From: Desulfoluna limicola
GTDB taxonomy: Bacteria > Desulfobacterota > Desulfobacteria > Desulfobacterales > Desulfolunaceae
DNA: 64,000 nucleotides
Direction of reading: 5' to 3'
Assembly: GCF_021654575.1 (NCBI RefSeq)
Contig: NZ_AP024488.1
Span: 992,001 to 1,056,000 of the forward strand
Made by a program: the position numbers and the translations under genes. Below, piece after piece: positions 42,799 to 51,136 of the stretch. Numbering within the stretch: the stretch's first letter is position 1; the number at the start of each line of letters is the position of its first letter. A model generated the notes under the pieces. It was not told the DNA's origin, searched no databases, and worked only from the letters and a program-made list of their open reading frames with translations.

Positions 42799-43455
42799 AT
42801 GATCCGGGCCATTACACGACAAAAAACGGAAGAAGAGATTGATCGGCTGTTAGACGGATGTGCCAGGGTCTTTCTTATCGGCTGCGGAACCTGTACGACC
42901 CTCACCCACACCGGCGGTGAACCCGAGGTCCGTGCCATGAAGGAGCGGTTGTCCGGTGCAGGCAAACTCGTCACCGGCCATACGGTTGTCCCGGTGGCCT
43001 GTGACCACCTGACCGGGGAGATACTTTCCGATTTTGGCAGCAGCATCGCCCAGGCCGATACCCTCCTTGTCATGTCCTGTGCATTCGGGGTCCAGACCAT
43101 CGCAAGACAGCTGAGGATGATGGTGGTCCCGGCACTGGATACCCTCTTTGTGGGGAAAGAGACAGCGCCCGGCGAGTACAACGAGATATGCACACAGTGC
43201 GGAACCTGCATCATCGGTGAGACCGGTGGGATTTGCCCGGTGACGGCCTGCCACAAGGGGCTGGTCAACGGGCCGTGCGGTGGAACCGATAACGGGAAAT
43301 GCGAGATCGACAGGGAAAAGGACTGTGCCTGGACGCTGATATACAACCGGCTGAAAGAGCTTGGGAAACTGGACCTCATGAGGAAGCTGCAAAAACCCAG
43401 GAATTGCCTCGGAGAACCGTCTCCCGGCAAGTTCAGGACAACCGTTGATGAATGA
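42799..43455 (+). CDS. metV: MetV, methylenetetrahydrofolate reductase C-terminal-type zinc/iron-sulfur protein
   Basis: 218 residues. LIGCGTCTTLTHTGGEP at the N-terminus, VMSCAFGVQTIA, then the Cys-rich CTQCGTCIIGETGGICPVTA with CHKGLVNGPCGG, the hallmark of MetV-type proteins that partner MetF in acetogens and sulfate reducers. It links the MetF flavin to its electron donor. Start 42799 follows AAGGAG and lies 1 base after the NuoF-GltD stop, indicating tight translational coupling. Position between the NuoF fusion and MetF supports one complex. Confidence 0.92.
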   Translation: MIRAITRQKTEEEIDRLLDGCARVFLIGCGTCTTLTHTGGEPEVRAMKERLSGAGKLVTGHTVVPVACDHLTGEILSDFGSSIAQADTLLVMSCAFGVQTIARQLRMMVVPALDTLFVGKETAPGEYNEICTQCGTCIIGETGGICPVTACHKGLVNGPCGGTDNGKCEIDREKDCAWTLIYNRLKELGKLDLMRKLQKPRNCLGEPSPGKFRTTVDE

Positions 43456-43471
43456 TTTCAGGTGGCTATTC

Positions 43472-43590
43472 TTTGGCCTCCGGCGGCCAGGGGATAAATC
43501 CCCTGGACCCCAGGTTCGCGAATGTTCCATGGGCTCGTTCCTCGCCCATTTCACATTCGCTGACGGGCTTCGCCCGTGGATAACGGGTGG
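43472..43590. repeat. CCGGCGG-family element, CCAGGTTCGCGAATG variant
   Basis: GGCCTCCGGCGGCCAGGGGA, CTGGACCCCAGGTTCGCGAA and TTCACATTCGCTGACGGGCT, near-identical in plan to 13450-13560. Located between metV and metF. Confidence 0.72.
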
Positions 43591-43949
43591 ACGTTGATCG
43601 AAACCATTCCGCCGGGGTTGCGCTAAAAAGAAGAGGCAACGGGAACGTTTTCCAGGCCAACACCGTTGGCGTTACAGCGGCGTTGTAGGGTGGGCAAAGG
43701 GTGTGCCGTGCCCACCACGATGGTTGGTAAACGCTCCTGCGAGATAGGATGTCAAACTGTCTGTGTTGCTGGTATTATGAATATTATGAGGTGGTCGCAC
43801 AATGGTGGGCACGCTTTGCGCTTTACCCATCCTACAGGGTTCGGGCTTTATGAAGAAGGTTGAATAACCCTCACCGTCTGGCATGGGTGCAGCCCTTAAA
43901 TCAGAAATTGATAAGCTACCCACTGCTTTGGAATAAATCGAAACCGCTC

Positions 43950-44024
43950 TCAAAACCTGTTTATCAAACTTTTCAAAAGTTTGGCCCCCGGCAGGGACGC
44001 CGGAGGCAAGCTGAAAAGTTTCCA
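43950..44024. repeat. CCGGCGG-family element, inverted B-end
   Basis: AAAACCTGTTTATCAAACTT, TTCAAAAGTTTGGCCCCCGG, CAGGGACGCCGGAGGCAAGC and a degraded terminus CTGAAAAGTTTCC, just upstream of metF. The 43591-43949 interval shows no gene. Confidence 0.75.
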
Positions 44025-44044
44025 TCGGGAAAGGGATTGGCTTT

Positions 44045-44929
44045 ATGGCTTCCTTATTCAAACAAGCACTCGATTCGGGAAAATTTGTCGTCACCTGTGA
44101 GGTGGCACCGCCCAAGGGGACAAACCTGGAGACGATGGCGCACCATGTCGAGCTTTTGAAGGATAAGGTGGATGCCATGAATCTCACCGATCACCAGAGC
44201 TCGGTGATGCGTTTTCCGTCCCTGGGTGCAGCCCTTCTTGTCAAGGAAATGGGGGGGGAGCCGATCCTGCAGATGACATGCAGGGATCGCAACAGGCTTG
44301 CGCTCCAGGCAGATCTCCTGTTCGCACACAGCAGGGGGGTCAACAACGTGCTCTGCCTGACCGGCGATTCGGTGATGCTGGGTGATCACAAGGAGGCCAT
44401 GGGTGTGTTTGACCTCGATTCGAGCCAGCTTGTGGCGGCGGTGAGGACACTGGAGAAAGGGAAGGACCTCGGGGGGAGCGATCTGGAAGGCGGGATATCC
44501 TTTTGTGCCGGCGCCATCGTGACACCGGAAGCGAATCCGCTTGAACCGCAGCTGATAAAATTTGAGAAGAAAATTGAGGCCGGCGCGGAATTCATTCAGA
44601 CCCAGGCGGTGTTCGACATGGAGAACTTCAAGTCGTTCATGGACTATGCAAGGCAGTTTCCGGTGAAGGTTCTGGCAGGGGTCATCCTCCTCACATCGGC
44701 ACCCATGGCCCGGTTTATGAACGCGAATATCGCAGGGGTGTACGTCCCGCCGGAGCTGATTGACGAAATGAAATCAGCCCCCAAGGGCGGGGCGTTGAAA
44801 AAGGGGATAGAGATTGCCGGCCGCATGATCAGGCAGATCCGTGAAGAGAAGATCTGTGACGGTGTCCATATCATGGCGATCGGCAAGGAAGAACTTGTAC
44901 CGGAGATTATGGCGGCGTCGGAGACCTGA
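44045..44929 (+). CDS. metF: Methylenetetrahydrofolate reductase MetF
   Basis: 294 residues, a TIM-barrel flavoprotein. VVTCEVAPPKGTN carries the N-terminal Glu of the family, then MNLTDHQSSVMR, QMTCRDRNRLALQADLL, NVLCLTGDSV (flavin contact), AGAEFIQTQAVFD and VKVLAGVILLTS. It interconverts methylene-THF and methyl-THF. In demethylating anaerobes it works in the methyl-THF oxidising direction. With MetV and the NuoEF/FDH-like proteins upstream it probably forms a multi-subunit complex, although repeats fill the ~590 bases between metV and metF. No strong ribosome site is visible; GGGAAAGG lies about 12 bases before the ATG. Confidence 0.93.
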   Translation: MASLFKQALDSGKFVVTCEVAPPKGTNLETMAHHVELLKDKVDAMNLTDHQSSVMRFPSLGAALLVKEMGGEPILQMTCRDRNRLALQADLLFAHSRGVNNVLCLTGDSVMLGDHKEAMGVFDLDSSQLVAAVRTLEKGKDLGGSDLEGGISFCAGAIVTPEANPLEPQLIKFEKKIEAGAEFIQTQAVFDMENFKSFMDYARQFPVKVLAGVILLTSAPMARFMNANIAGVYVPPELIDEMKSAPKGGALKKGIEIAGRMIRQIREEKICDGVHIMAIGKEELVPEIMAASET

Positions 44930-45193
44930 CCCGGGTATCTCATGAATGAAATAGGGTAATGATCATCGGTACGACAGGGCCTTAACGGATGATGCTCCTT
45001 TGTGCCCTTGGAGCGTCGAAAAGCCGTTGGGAAAGGATGGATTGGTTATAAAATGAGCACCTGAACAGGGACGTCTGTGGGAAGAAATTCGATTTCTGGC
45101 TTCAGGTCTGTTTGACGGGGTGTTGGCCGATCATGTAACCAAACCCGTATAAGGGCACCAAAGTTATCCCTCCGTTTTGGAAAGGGGGAGATC

Positions 45194-45475
45194 ATGAAAG
45201 AAACAAAGAACAAAAGACACGAAGAACGCAATGAGTTTGATACCCAGGTCGTGTACACCGATGGATCTGCCGATCACTATCATGATGCAATGCTGTGCAA
45301 CTTCAGCGAAGACGGCATGTGCTTCGAATCGGACACACCCATGGAGCCGGGGACAGAGGTTAGTATCAAAACGGTGCACTTTCCTTCCACCAACAAATGC
45401 AAGGTTGCATGGTGCCACAAAGTCGGATCGGGGGATGATGAGAAGTACGATATCGGCCTTAAGTGTGAGCTCTGA
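45194..45475 (+). CDS. Single-domain PilZ protein
   Basis: 93 residues consisting of a PilZ domain: RHEERNEF holds the RxxxR-type c-di-GMP motif and NFSEDGMCFESD the (D/N)xSxxG-type motif, followed by beta strands with VSIKTVHF and YDIGLKCEL. It should bind cyclic di-GMP in the cytoplasm and act on a partner by contact. It stands alone; the AGGGGGAG before the ATG is a clear ribosome site. A link to the pilus genes at 61.8 kb is possible but unsupported. Confidence 0.82.
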   Translation: MKETKNKRHEERNEFDTQVVYTDGSADHYHDAMLCNFSEDGMCFESDTPMEPGTEVSIKTVHFPSTNKCKVAWCHKVGSGDDEKYDIGLKCEL

Positions 45476-45561
45476 AATTTTGCAGAAGCTGAGTGTTCAA
45501 CAGTCGTGGCAGAGTCTACCTGATAAAGCAGTTCTTATTGATTTTCAAGATGGTCCCACTC

Positions 45562-46119
45562 TCCCTCCTCATGGTTTGCCCTTCCAACGATACATGATCC
45601 CGGGCTGTTTGATCCTTGGACGACGGATGCCGGGGCGGACTGGAATAAGGTTCGCCACCCGGACATATGAACCCGGCGGTTCCATGCATACATGTCGAGG
45701 GGCAGTATCATCCCGACAAGTTTGACATCTCTTTCACCGCTGGCTTGTATATTGCGTTGCCGGGTTAATAGCCGGTGCTGTCCATGTTGTCTGTTCTGTC
45801 ATCCGTGATTTTTGAGATTCCAAATCGGCATCGAAATGAAACATATGTTGGGACCAGACCCACGTAGGGGTGGGGAGGGTGGGGTGCGGCCCCACGGCTG
45901 TGGCGTAACGCAGTGATTTGGTTGTCCCCTAACCATCGATCTGTAATCTGTATGGGCTGTATGGTGAGGTGAGTGTTCTGCAGGTGAACACAGGGGGTAT
46001 GGTTTTTTTTGGGATTTAAAGTTCGGTTCTTGATCTGAAATGAGAGGTTTAAGGGTCAATATAGTGGTTTGGATTGGTGTTTATTGTATCATTGCAGGGT
46101 GTTGTGTTGGTTCGACCCC
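45562..46119. repeat. Long direct repeat, copy 1 (pairs with 47125-47573)
   Basis: Noncoding. Shares with copy 2 the blocks CTCCTCATGGTTTG, ACGACGGATGCCGGGGCG, CCAAATCGGCATCGAAAT, CCAGACCCACGTA, TATCCCCTAACCATCGATCT (GTCCCCTAACC here) and GTGTTGTGTTGGTTCGACCC, at roughly 75-80% identity. Copy 1 has about 105 extra bases (45669-45775). Both copies run in the same direction and bracket the COG2426 gene. Confidence 0.8.
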
Positions 46120-46141
46120 ATAGCCGTGACCCCATAGCCGT
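46114..46141. repeat. Two tandem copies of GACCCCATAGCCGT
   Basis: The 14-base unit occurs twice in perfect register, exactly at the end of direct repeat copy 1. Confidence 0.9.
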
Positions 46142-46235
46142 TTGTCTCCTGATTCCTTTTGGATCTAAACCCTCGGTGGCTCGCCCAACCTCTATACGGC
46201 ATATATTTCATGCAGCCGCAGGCGTCTTCACACAC

Positions 46236-46889
46236 CTATCCCTTTTTTATAGTGGCAATGAATTCTTTGATCTTTTTCAGGTGGGGGATCACAATGGCCA
46301 CGGCAATGACGACAAACACATACTGGATGATGTGGAACCGGTGCTCTAAAAAATCAAAGCAGTAAAACCAGACAATGATGGCGGTGAGGGTGCCAAGAAA
46401 TGTGGCGGATAAATTTTTGACCAGGCTCAACCTGAGCATGTACCCGATAATGGACCCGATAACAGGGCCGGTTACCGGCAGGGGGGTCATGACAAAGAAA
46501 AAAATCCCGATCCATCCATAGGGTTGTATTTTGTCTTTGTGCTTAAGGGCTTTTTCGTTGAGCCGGGTCATCAGGGTCATGATCCAGCCGACTCTTAAGT
46601 AACTTTTGGCGCTGAGCACAAAACCGGCATAGGTGAAGCAAACGATGAGCACTTCGATATAAAAATTATAGGCAATGGCGGGAAGGGCTCCCATTCCACT
46701 ATAAATGCATAGTCCGACGCCTGCGGCCCGGCCACCGAAGGTATGGGCACCGAAAATAAGGAGGAGGGTTTCGGCTGTTCGAAAATCGGTGATGGCGTAA
46801 TACCCGAGATAAGCCATGAGCAGAACACTTAAAAAAACACCGGTTAGCAGTATCTTGAATTCAATAGATTTTATGAGTGTATGTTTCAT
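46236..46889 (-). CDS. COG2426 (small multidrug export family) membrane protein
   Basis: 217 residues with about five membrane helices. Typical features are FGAHTFGGRAAGVGLCIYSG, then TRLNEKALKHKDKIQPYGWI, the conserved FVMTPLPVTGPVIGSIIGYM and a charged C-terminus. The family is annotated as putative multidrug export but its function is not established. It sits between two long noncoding direct repeats and has no operon partners, which suggests it arrived as, or was bracketed by, a duplicated segment. Confidence 0.85.
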   Translation of the reverse strand: MKHTLIKSIEFKILLTGVFLSVLLMAYLGYYAITDFRTAETLLLIFGAHTFGGRAAGVGLCIYSGMGALPAIAYNFYIEVLIVCFTYAGFVLSAKSYLRVGWIMTLMTRLNEKALKHKDKIQPYGWIGIFFFVMTPLPVTGPVIGSIIGYMLRLSLVKNLSATFLGTLTAIIVWFYCFDFLEHRFHIIQYVFVVIAVAIVIPHLKKIKEFIATIKKG

Positions 46890-47124
46890 ATTGAATACGA
46901 GGCCTTAGAGGTTGTTATTGCCAACCTGGGCTTTGAGGACAGTCATGTAGAGACCGGCATAATTAACCTTAAGACTACCACAATGTCTATCCTGTTACCA
47001 ATGGATATCAGTCATCAGGTCGCCGATCCACCGATCTCACCGTTGCCCTTCTGAACAGGGCTCGTCTGCAAAGGTGACACAATGGTCAAGCGTATCTTGC
47101 CTGTCCGCCGGTTCTCTTCCCACG

Positions 47125-47573
47125 CCCCCTCCTCATGGTTTGTCCTTCCCGCGATACATGATCCCTGGGTGTTTGATCCTTGCACGACGGATGCCGGGGC
47201 GTACTCGAATAAGGGTCGCCACCCGGATATATCCATTGCTGTCCATGTTGCCTGGTATCTCATCCGTGCTTTTTGAGAATCCAAATCGGCATCGAAATCA
47301 AAAATAAATCTGGACCAGACCCACGTACGGGGTGGGGAGGGAAGGGTGCGGCCTCACGGCTGTGGCGCAGCAGGCATTTGGCTATCCCCTAACCATCGAT
47401 CTGTATGGCTTGTATGTTGAGGCGGGTGCTTTGCAGGGGAACACAGAGGGGCACGGTATTTTTTGGGATAAAAAGTTTGATTATTTATCTGAAATGAAAG
47501 GTTTAAGCATACATATAGTCGTTTTGTTTGACCTTTGTTGTATAATTATAGCGTGTTGTGTTGGTTCGACCCT
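47125..47573. repeat. Long direct repeat, copy 2
   Basis: Counterpart of 45562-46119 in the same orientation, lacking the ~105-base insertion. It ends at GGTTCGACCC immediately before the AraC-type remnant. Confidence 0.8.
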
Positions 47574-47639
47574 AAGGCCCGAGTAGAGATCCAGACGGAT
47601 GGGCCCTTTGTTGCCGAATTTAAACCGCCGGTGTTCATC

Positions 47640-47938
47640 AAATACGGATACACAATCCCGTGGATATACCTACAATGGTAAAGGAGGCGGGCATGGGTGT
47701 ACGCTCTTTTTACAACCATTTTAAAACCATCACCTCATCCACGCCTCTTCAGTGCATCAAAAAAATCCGTCTGGACAAGGTGAGGCAGTTGCTCGTCAAT
47801 CAACGGCTTCAGGCAAATGGGGTGGCTTACATGGTTGGAGCCGAAACCTCACCACAGTTCAGCCGGGAGTACAAACGTCATTTCGGCTATCCCCCCAAAG
47901 ATACGCGACTCCATTTGACAGCAGGCGTTTTGACTTGA
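47640..47938 (+). pseudogene. C-terminal remnant of an AraC-family regulator
   Basis: About 90 codons encode the helix-turn-helix half of an AraC protein with AraC_N-type features: MVKEAGMGVRSFYNHFKTIT, TPLQCIKKIRLDKVRQLLV and SPQFSREYKRHFGYPPKD. The ~190-residue N-terminal domain is missing, and upstream DNA is noncoding repeat. Likely a broken gene whose 5' part was lost when the direct repeat was formed. Confidence 0.82.
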
Positions 47939-47974
47939 TGGCCCAAGATCCCGGGCATCAAGTCAAACGAGTCG

Positions 47975-48550
47975 TTATGATTTAAGGGATTTTCCCGTGC
48001 GCCAGGGGTCGCCGATGTACTCCCCCAGCGACCAGTAGCGAATTCGGGTGAAATCAAAGAGGATGGGGTCCACCTTTTTCAAGTCGGGCTTTCCGTTTTC
48101 GAAGCATTCTTCCGCCACATAGCTTCCGACAATCTCTCCGATAAAGACCTCGTGCTCCCCCACTATCACCTTCTGGGCGACCCGACACTCCATGGTCACG
48201 GGGCACTCTTTGATCATGGGGGCATGGTTGAGGGTCCCCTGGAAGGTATCGAAGAGACCGCTCTTGTCCCGGGTTTTTCCGGAAACGATGCCCACATAGT
48301 CGGCCTTTTCCATCAGGGATCGCCCCGGGATGTTGACGCTGAACTCCCCGTGCTCCCGGATTCCCTCATTGGTGTGATGGGAAGGGTGACAGGAGATGGA
48401 TATGTAATGAGGCACGTCTTTCCCGCCGTGGTTCATGATCCCGACATGTGCGATGGCCATCCAGTTGGGCTTGCCGTCCAAAACGGCACCGACAATGGTG
48501 GTCAGTGAGGGATAAAGGAGGTTTGCCCCTCCAGTGTGTTTATGATGCAT
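47975..48550 (-). CDS. Flavin reductase family protein (FMN-binding split barrel)
   Basis: 191 residues: LLYPSLTTIVGAVLDGKPN, ISISCHPSHHTNEGIREHGE, FSVNIPG and HEVFIGEIVGSYV. It belongs to the flavin reductase/flavoredoxin group that binds FMN and reduces flavin or partner proteins. GGAGAAATATC precedes ATG 48550; upstream in-frame codons do not fit the family. Last gene of a MarR-associated flavoenzyme set (flavodoxin-like reductase, tautomerase, nitroreductase), so a role in reducing xenobiotics or quinones is plausible. Confidence 0.87.
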   Translation of the reverse strand: MHHKHTGGANLLYPSLTTIVGAVLDGKPNWMAIAHVGIMNHGGKDVPHYISISCHPSHHTNEGIREHGEFSVNIPGRSLMEKADYVGIVSGKTRDKSGLFDTFQGTLNHAPMIKECPVTMECRVAQKVIVGEHEVFIGEIVGSYVAEECFENGKPDLKKVDPILFDFTRIRYWSLGEYIGDPWRTGKSLKS

Positions 48551-48697
48551 GATATTTCTCCGTTTTATAACAAGTGATTGCTTCCGGTTGCCCCATAAGA
48601 GGCTATGTCTCTGAAATAGTGGTAAATCAAGACAAAGCAACCGAACAGTGTTCGGTCCAGCTTTTTTCAAAAAGCTGGACGCCAGGATCGTGTTAAC

Positions 48698-49273
48698 TCA
48701 GCTTTTTACCTTCTTTATCAGAAGGGCCATGTTTCGACCGAGAGTGGCCATGATCTCAAGGCCCATGGTATCGCTCTCAACGTCCCCTACCCCTTCGCCC
48801 AACGCCATGTTGGGATAGATGGAGCCTGCCGTAAACATCTCGAAGCAAGAGAAAAAGGTGTTGAGTTGCTGGAATACCTGCATGGCTCCCACGCGTCGGG
48901 CAACGGCCACGGCGGCTCCGACCTTGTGGCGGAGCATACCGGGATTTGCCATGGCCACGAGTCCCGCACGGTCGATAAGGGCCTTCATCTCTGTGGTGAC
49001 GTTGGCGAAATACGCCGGAGACCCTAAAATGATCCCGTCGGCCTCCCGCATCTTCGCCACGCATTCGTTGACCATATCACTTTCGATGACGCAGGTTCCG
49101 TCGCTCCGCTCAAAACACTTGAAGCATGCCATGCAACCCCTGAGACTCGATCCGCCCAGAGTAACCAGCTCTGTCTCAATCCCCTCCTTCTCCAGTTCCT
49201 TGCATACCGTCTTAATCAGAATGGATGTGTTCCCGTTCTTTCTGGGGCTTCCGTTAAATGCAACGACTTTCAT
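48698..49273 (-). CDS. Flavodoxin-fold NAD(P)H/FMN reductase (iron-sulfur flavoprotein type)
   Basis: 191 residues of the NADPH-dependent FMN reductase family: FNGSPRKNGNTSILI is the FMN phosphate loop; GCMACFKCFERSDGTCVIES carries the compact Cys motif (CxxCxxC...C) of iron-sulfur flavoproteins; GSPAYFANVTTEMKALIDRA is the second FMN loop. Cytoplasmic electron transfer or xenobiotic reduction is expected. The gene begins 11 bases after the tautomerase stop, so the two are cotranscribed. Confidence 0.88.
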   Translation of the reverse strand: MKVVAFNGSPRKNGNTSILIKTVCKELEKEGIETELVTLGGSSLRGCMACFKCFERSDGTCVIESDMVNECVAKMREADGIILGSPAYFANVTTEMKALIDRAGLVAMANPGMLRHKVGAAVAVARRVGAMQVFQQLNTFFSCFEMFTAGSIYPNMALGEGVGDVESDTMGLEIMATLGRNMALLIKKVKS

Positions 49274-49284
49274 GATACAATTCC

Positions 49285-49500
49285 TTAATGAGCTTCATGT
49301 TCCGCCAAGAGGCGAATTTTGATCTCTTGGGCAGTCTCACCGCCTGATCCTAAGTTGGTGTCTTCAAACTCCGCGATCACCACAGAGAAGTACTTCTCCG
49401 GGGTGCCGGTGACTTCGCTTGCCACGCCGGTAAGGCCCTTAATGAGGGTTCTCTTCATATCTGTGGAGAGTTTTCCTGTAGACAGCTGAATAACTGGCAT
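49285..49500 (-). CDS. 4-oxalocrotonate tautomerase family protein
   Basis: 71 residues, starting MPVIQLSTGKL with the catalytic Pro that becomes residue 1 after Met removal. LTGVASEVTGTPEKYFSVVI fits the family's beta-strand layout. Tautomerases of this size form hexamers or trimers and act on 2-hydroxymuconate-like or related substrates; the substrate here is unknown. First gene after the palindromic operator region at 49568-49604, and followed by the flavodoxin-type gene. Confidence 0.88.
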   Translation of the reverse strand: MPVIQLSTGKLSTDMKRTLIKGLTGVASEVTGTPEKYFSVVIAEFEDTNLGSGGETAQEIKIRLLAEHEAH

Positions 49501-49567
49501 GATCGATCCTTTGATTTTATGAACTGTTTCTTACGGCGAACAAACCCTGGCCGCCTCAATTCTTAGA

Positions 49568-49604
49568 TGTACATACATTTAAATATATAATGCATGTACA
49601 CACA
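49568..49604. promoter_or_regulatory. Palindromic operator upstream of the tautomerase gene
   Basis: TGTACATACATT and AATGCATGTACA are inverted halves (11 of 12 matching) around a 9-base AT-rich spacer; the word TGTACAtaCA recurs before the nitroreductase gene (50837). Best explained as a MarR-family binding site, since the marR gene begins its 3' end 70 bases away. Confidence 0.7.
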
Positions 49605-49672
49605 TTTTTTTATATTCAATAAAAACGGGGCGGAAGAACAACCCCGTTCATCGGGCAAATAGGATGCCCCCT

Positions 49673-50125
49673 TTACGCATTGAACTCTTCGAGCTTTTTA
49701 CCGTTGGTTCGGATCAATTCGTTGAGCCGGTTGGCTTCCTCCTCCCCAAGTATAGCGGAATAGTCCTCGTAGAGCCCCCTCCAGCACTTGTCCATGGCCT
49801 CTTTCATGGTGTTGCCCGCCACCGTGGCCCGGATGAATGTATTACGTCCGGAAACCTCTTTTTCAAGATACCCCCTGCGGATGAGCGCATCCACAAACCG
49901 ACTCACCGTGGAAGGCGCCAGGTGGAGCTCATCGGCCAGATCCTTCTGGGAAATGCCCGGTGTCTCGATGGCCAGCATCAGGAGAAAGGCGTGGGACGGT
50001 GTCATGGCAACAGGAGCAAAGGCTTTCTCCGCCATGCGGGTGATCACCCGCGCCAAGGCATTGGAAGTAAAATAGAGACAGCAGTCCAGAAGGCCGCTGG
50101 GGGGTGCCTGTTCATCTTGTGCCAT
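49673..50125 (-). CDS. MarR-family transcriptional regulator
   Basis: 150 residues with a winged helix-turn-helix: ETPGISQKDLADELHLAPST followed by VSRFVDALIRRGYLEKE and the wing VSGRNTFIRATVAG. MarR dimers bind palindromes of 12-16 bp and release them on binding phenolic ligands or Cys oxidation. C22/C23 and C119 could respond to redox, but this is speculative. AAGGAG before ATG 50125 is better placed than the upstream Met at 50146. Likely targets are the TGTACATACA-type sites at 49568-49604 and 50837-50846, covering all adjacent flavoenzyme genes. Confidence 0.88.
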   Translation of the reverse strand: MAQDEQAPPSGLLDCCLYFTSNALARVITRMAEKAFAPVAMTPSHAFLLMLAIETPGISQKDLADELHLAPSTVSRFVDALIRRGYLEKEVSGRNTFIRATVAGNTMKEAMDKCWRGLYEDYSAILGEEEANRLNELIRTNGKKLEEFNA

Positions 50126-50237
50126 GGGTTTCTCCTTTTGCGTCATGGGTTTCTTTCCTGCTACCGCCCTATCCTCTCTATGTCAAGGGGGCAGGAAATA
50201 ATCCCCGGTGGCCTTGGATAATCAACGCCTCGCGCCT

Positions 50238-50753
50238 TTATCCCTGCCACCCATCCTGGTGAACGCGATCTTTCAGGAACCGGGGTTCCGACTTCGGAGT
50301 ATGCCCCGGATGCCCAATGGGCATAAAAGCAAGGGGAATCACGTTCTCAGGCAATTTAAAGAGTTTCCGGAAGCCTTCCACTCGCTCTTCCAGGGGGTAG
50401 ACTCCGGTCCACACGGCCCCGAGCCCTTCATTATGGACGGATAGGAGCAGGTTCTGGACGGCTGCCGAGCAGTCCTGTACCCAGAAGCCGGAGTATTTTT
50501 CTAAGGAGAGGTCTCCGCACACAAGGATGCCCACCTGGGCTTTTTCAGCCATGCCGGCGTAAGGGTTGATGTCCTTAATTTGAGAGAGTTTTTCTTTGTC
50601 CCTGACCACCACAAATTGCCAGGGCTGAGCATTGCCAGCAGAAGGGGCCATCATGGCCGCCTCGAGAATGCAAGTGACCTGCTCGTCAGAGACGGTCTCG
50701 TCGGTATATTTTCGAATGCTTCTGCGATAGAAGATAGCATCTTGAATGTCCAT
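50238..50753 (-). CDS. Nitroreductase family protein
   Basis: 171 residues: YRRSIRKYTDETVSDEQV is the N-terminal FMN-binding signature, MAPSAGNAQPWQFVVVRD the conserved core, GLGAVWTGVYPLEERV and PIGHPGHTP the C-terminal half. Such enzymes are FMN dimers that reduce nitro groups, quinones or enones. It is compact relative to E. coli NfsB. The gene precedes marR on the same strand, with a candidate MarR site 84 bases upstream of its start. Confidence 0.9.
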   Translation of the reverse strand: MDIQDAIFYRRSIRKYTDETVSDEQVTCILEAAMMAPSAGNAQPWQFVVVRDKEKLSQIKDINPYAGMAEKAQVGILVCGDLSLEKYSGFWVQDCSAAVQNLLLSVHNEGLGAVWTGVYPLEERVEGFRKLFKLPENVIPLAFMPIGHPGHTPKSEPRFLKDRVHQDGWQG

Positions 50754-50836
50754 ATTTCCAAAATCCTTTAGCTTTTAAGCAGCTTAACAATCCAGTGCCT
50801 TATTCAAAGCTTGTTAAATACCAATAATTCATTGTT

Positions 50837-50846
50837 TGTACATACA
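50837..50846. promoter_or_regulatory. Candidate MarR site upstream of the nitroreductase gene
   Basis: TGTACATACA within TTTGTACATACAAG, identical over 10 bases to the left half of the operator at 49568. Confidence 0.55.
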
Positions 50847-51136
50847 AGTATGGTGGATAGCTAAAGAAGTCAAGCTTTTTTAAAAGCCGTAGCCCTTGTC
50901 GAAACCCTTCTCAGCCAACTAAAACTATCCTTGTTGACCTAAACGTGGCCAAGGCACAGGTGCCATATCGGCCAATAAATGCACCTGGACCCCATTCCTC
51001 GTAATGCCCTGCTTATAACCGTATACTTTATAATATTAAGGTGTCCAAACCCGTTACCAATCCAGGGAATGTGTCGGATCACCTCGAATGTGGGGATAAA
51101 AAAGAAGGCCTCAAAAAAGGGTACGGGTGACCCCTG
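50847..51136. other. Intergenic AT-rich stretch
   Basis: No gene or repeat recognised; probably the left flank of the decayed insertion sequence that follows. Confidence 0.3.

Noticed and set aside
43666..43863. Plus-strand frame between metV and metF (65 codons)
   Set aside because: No ribosome site or family motif; it lies in repeat-rich DNA including a CTACAGGGT-type short inverted word.
46105..46125. tRNA T-arm-like word GGTTCGACCCC at the end of the direct repeats, suggesting an att site
   Set aside because: No acceptor, D-arm or anticodon stem can be folded around either copy, and no integrase gene is present.
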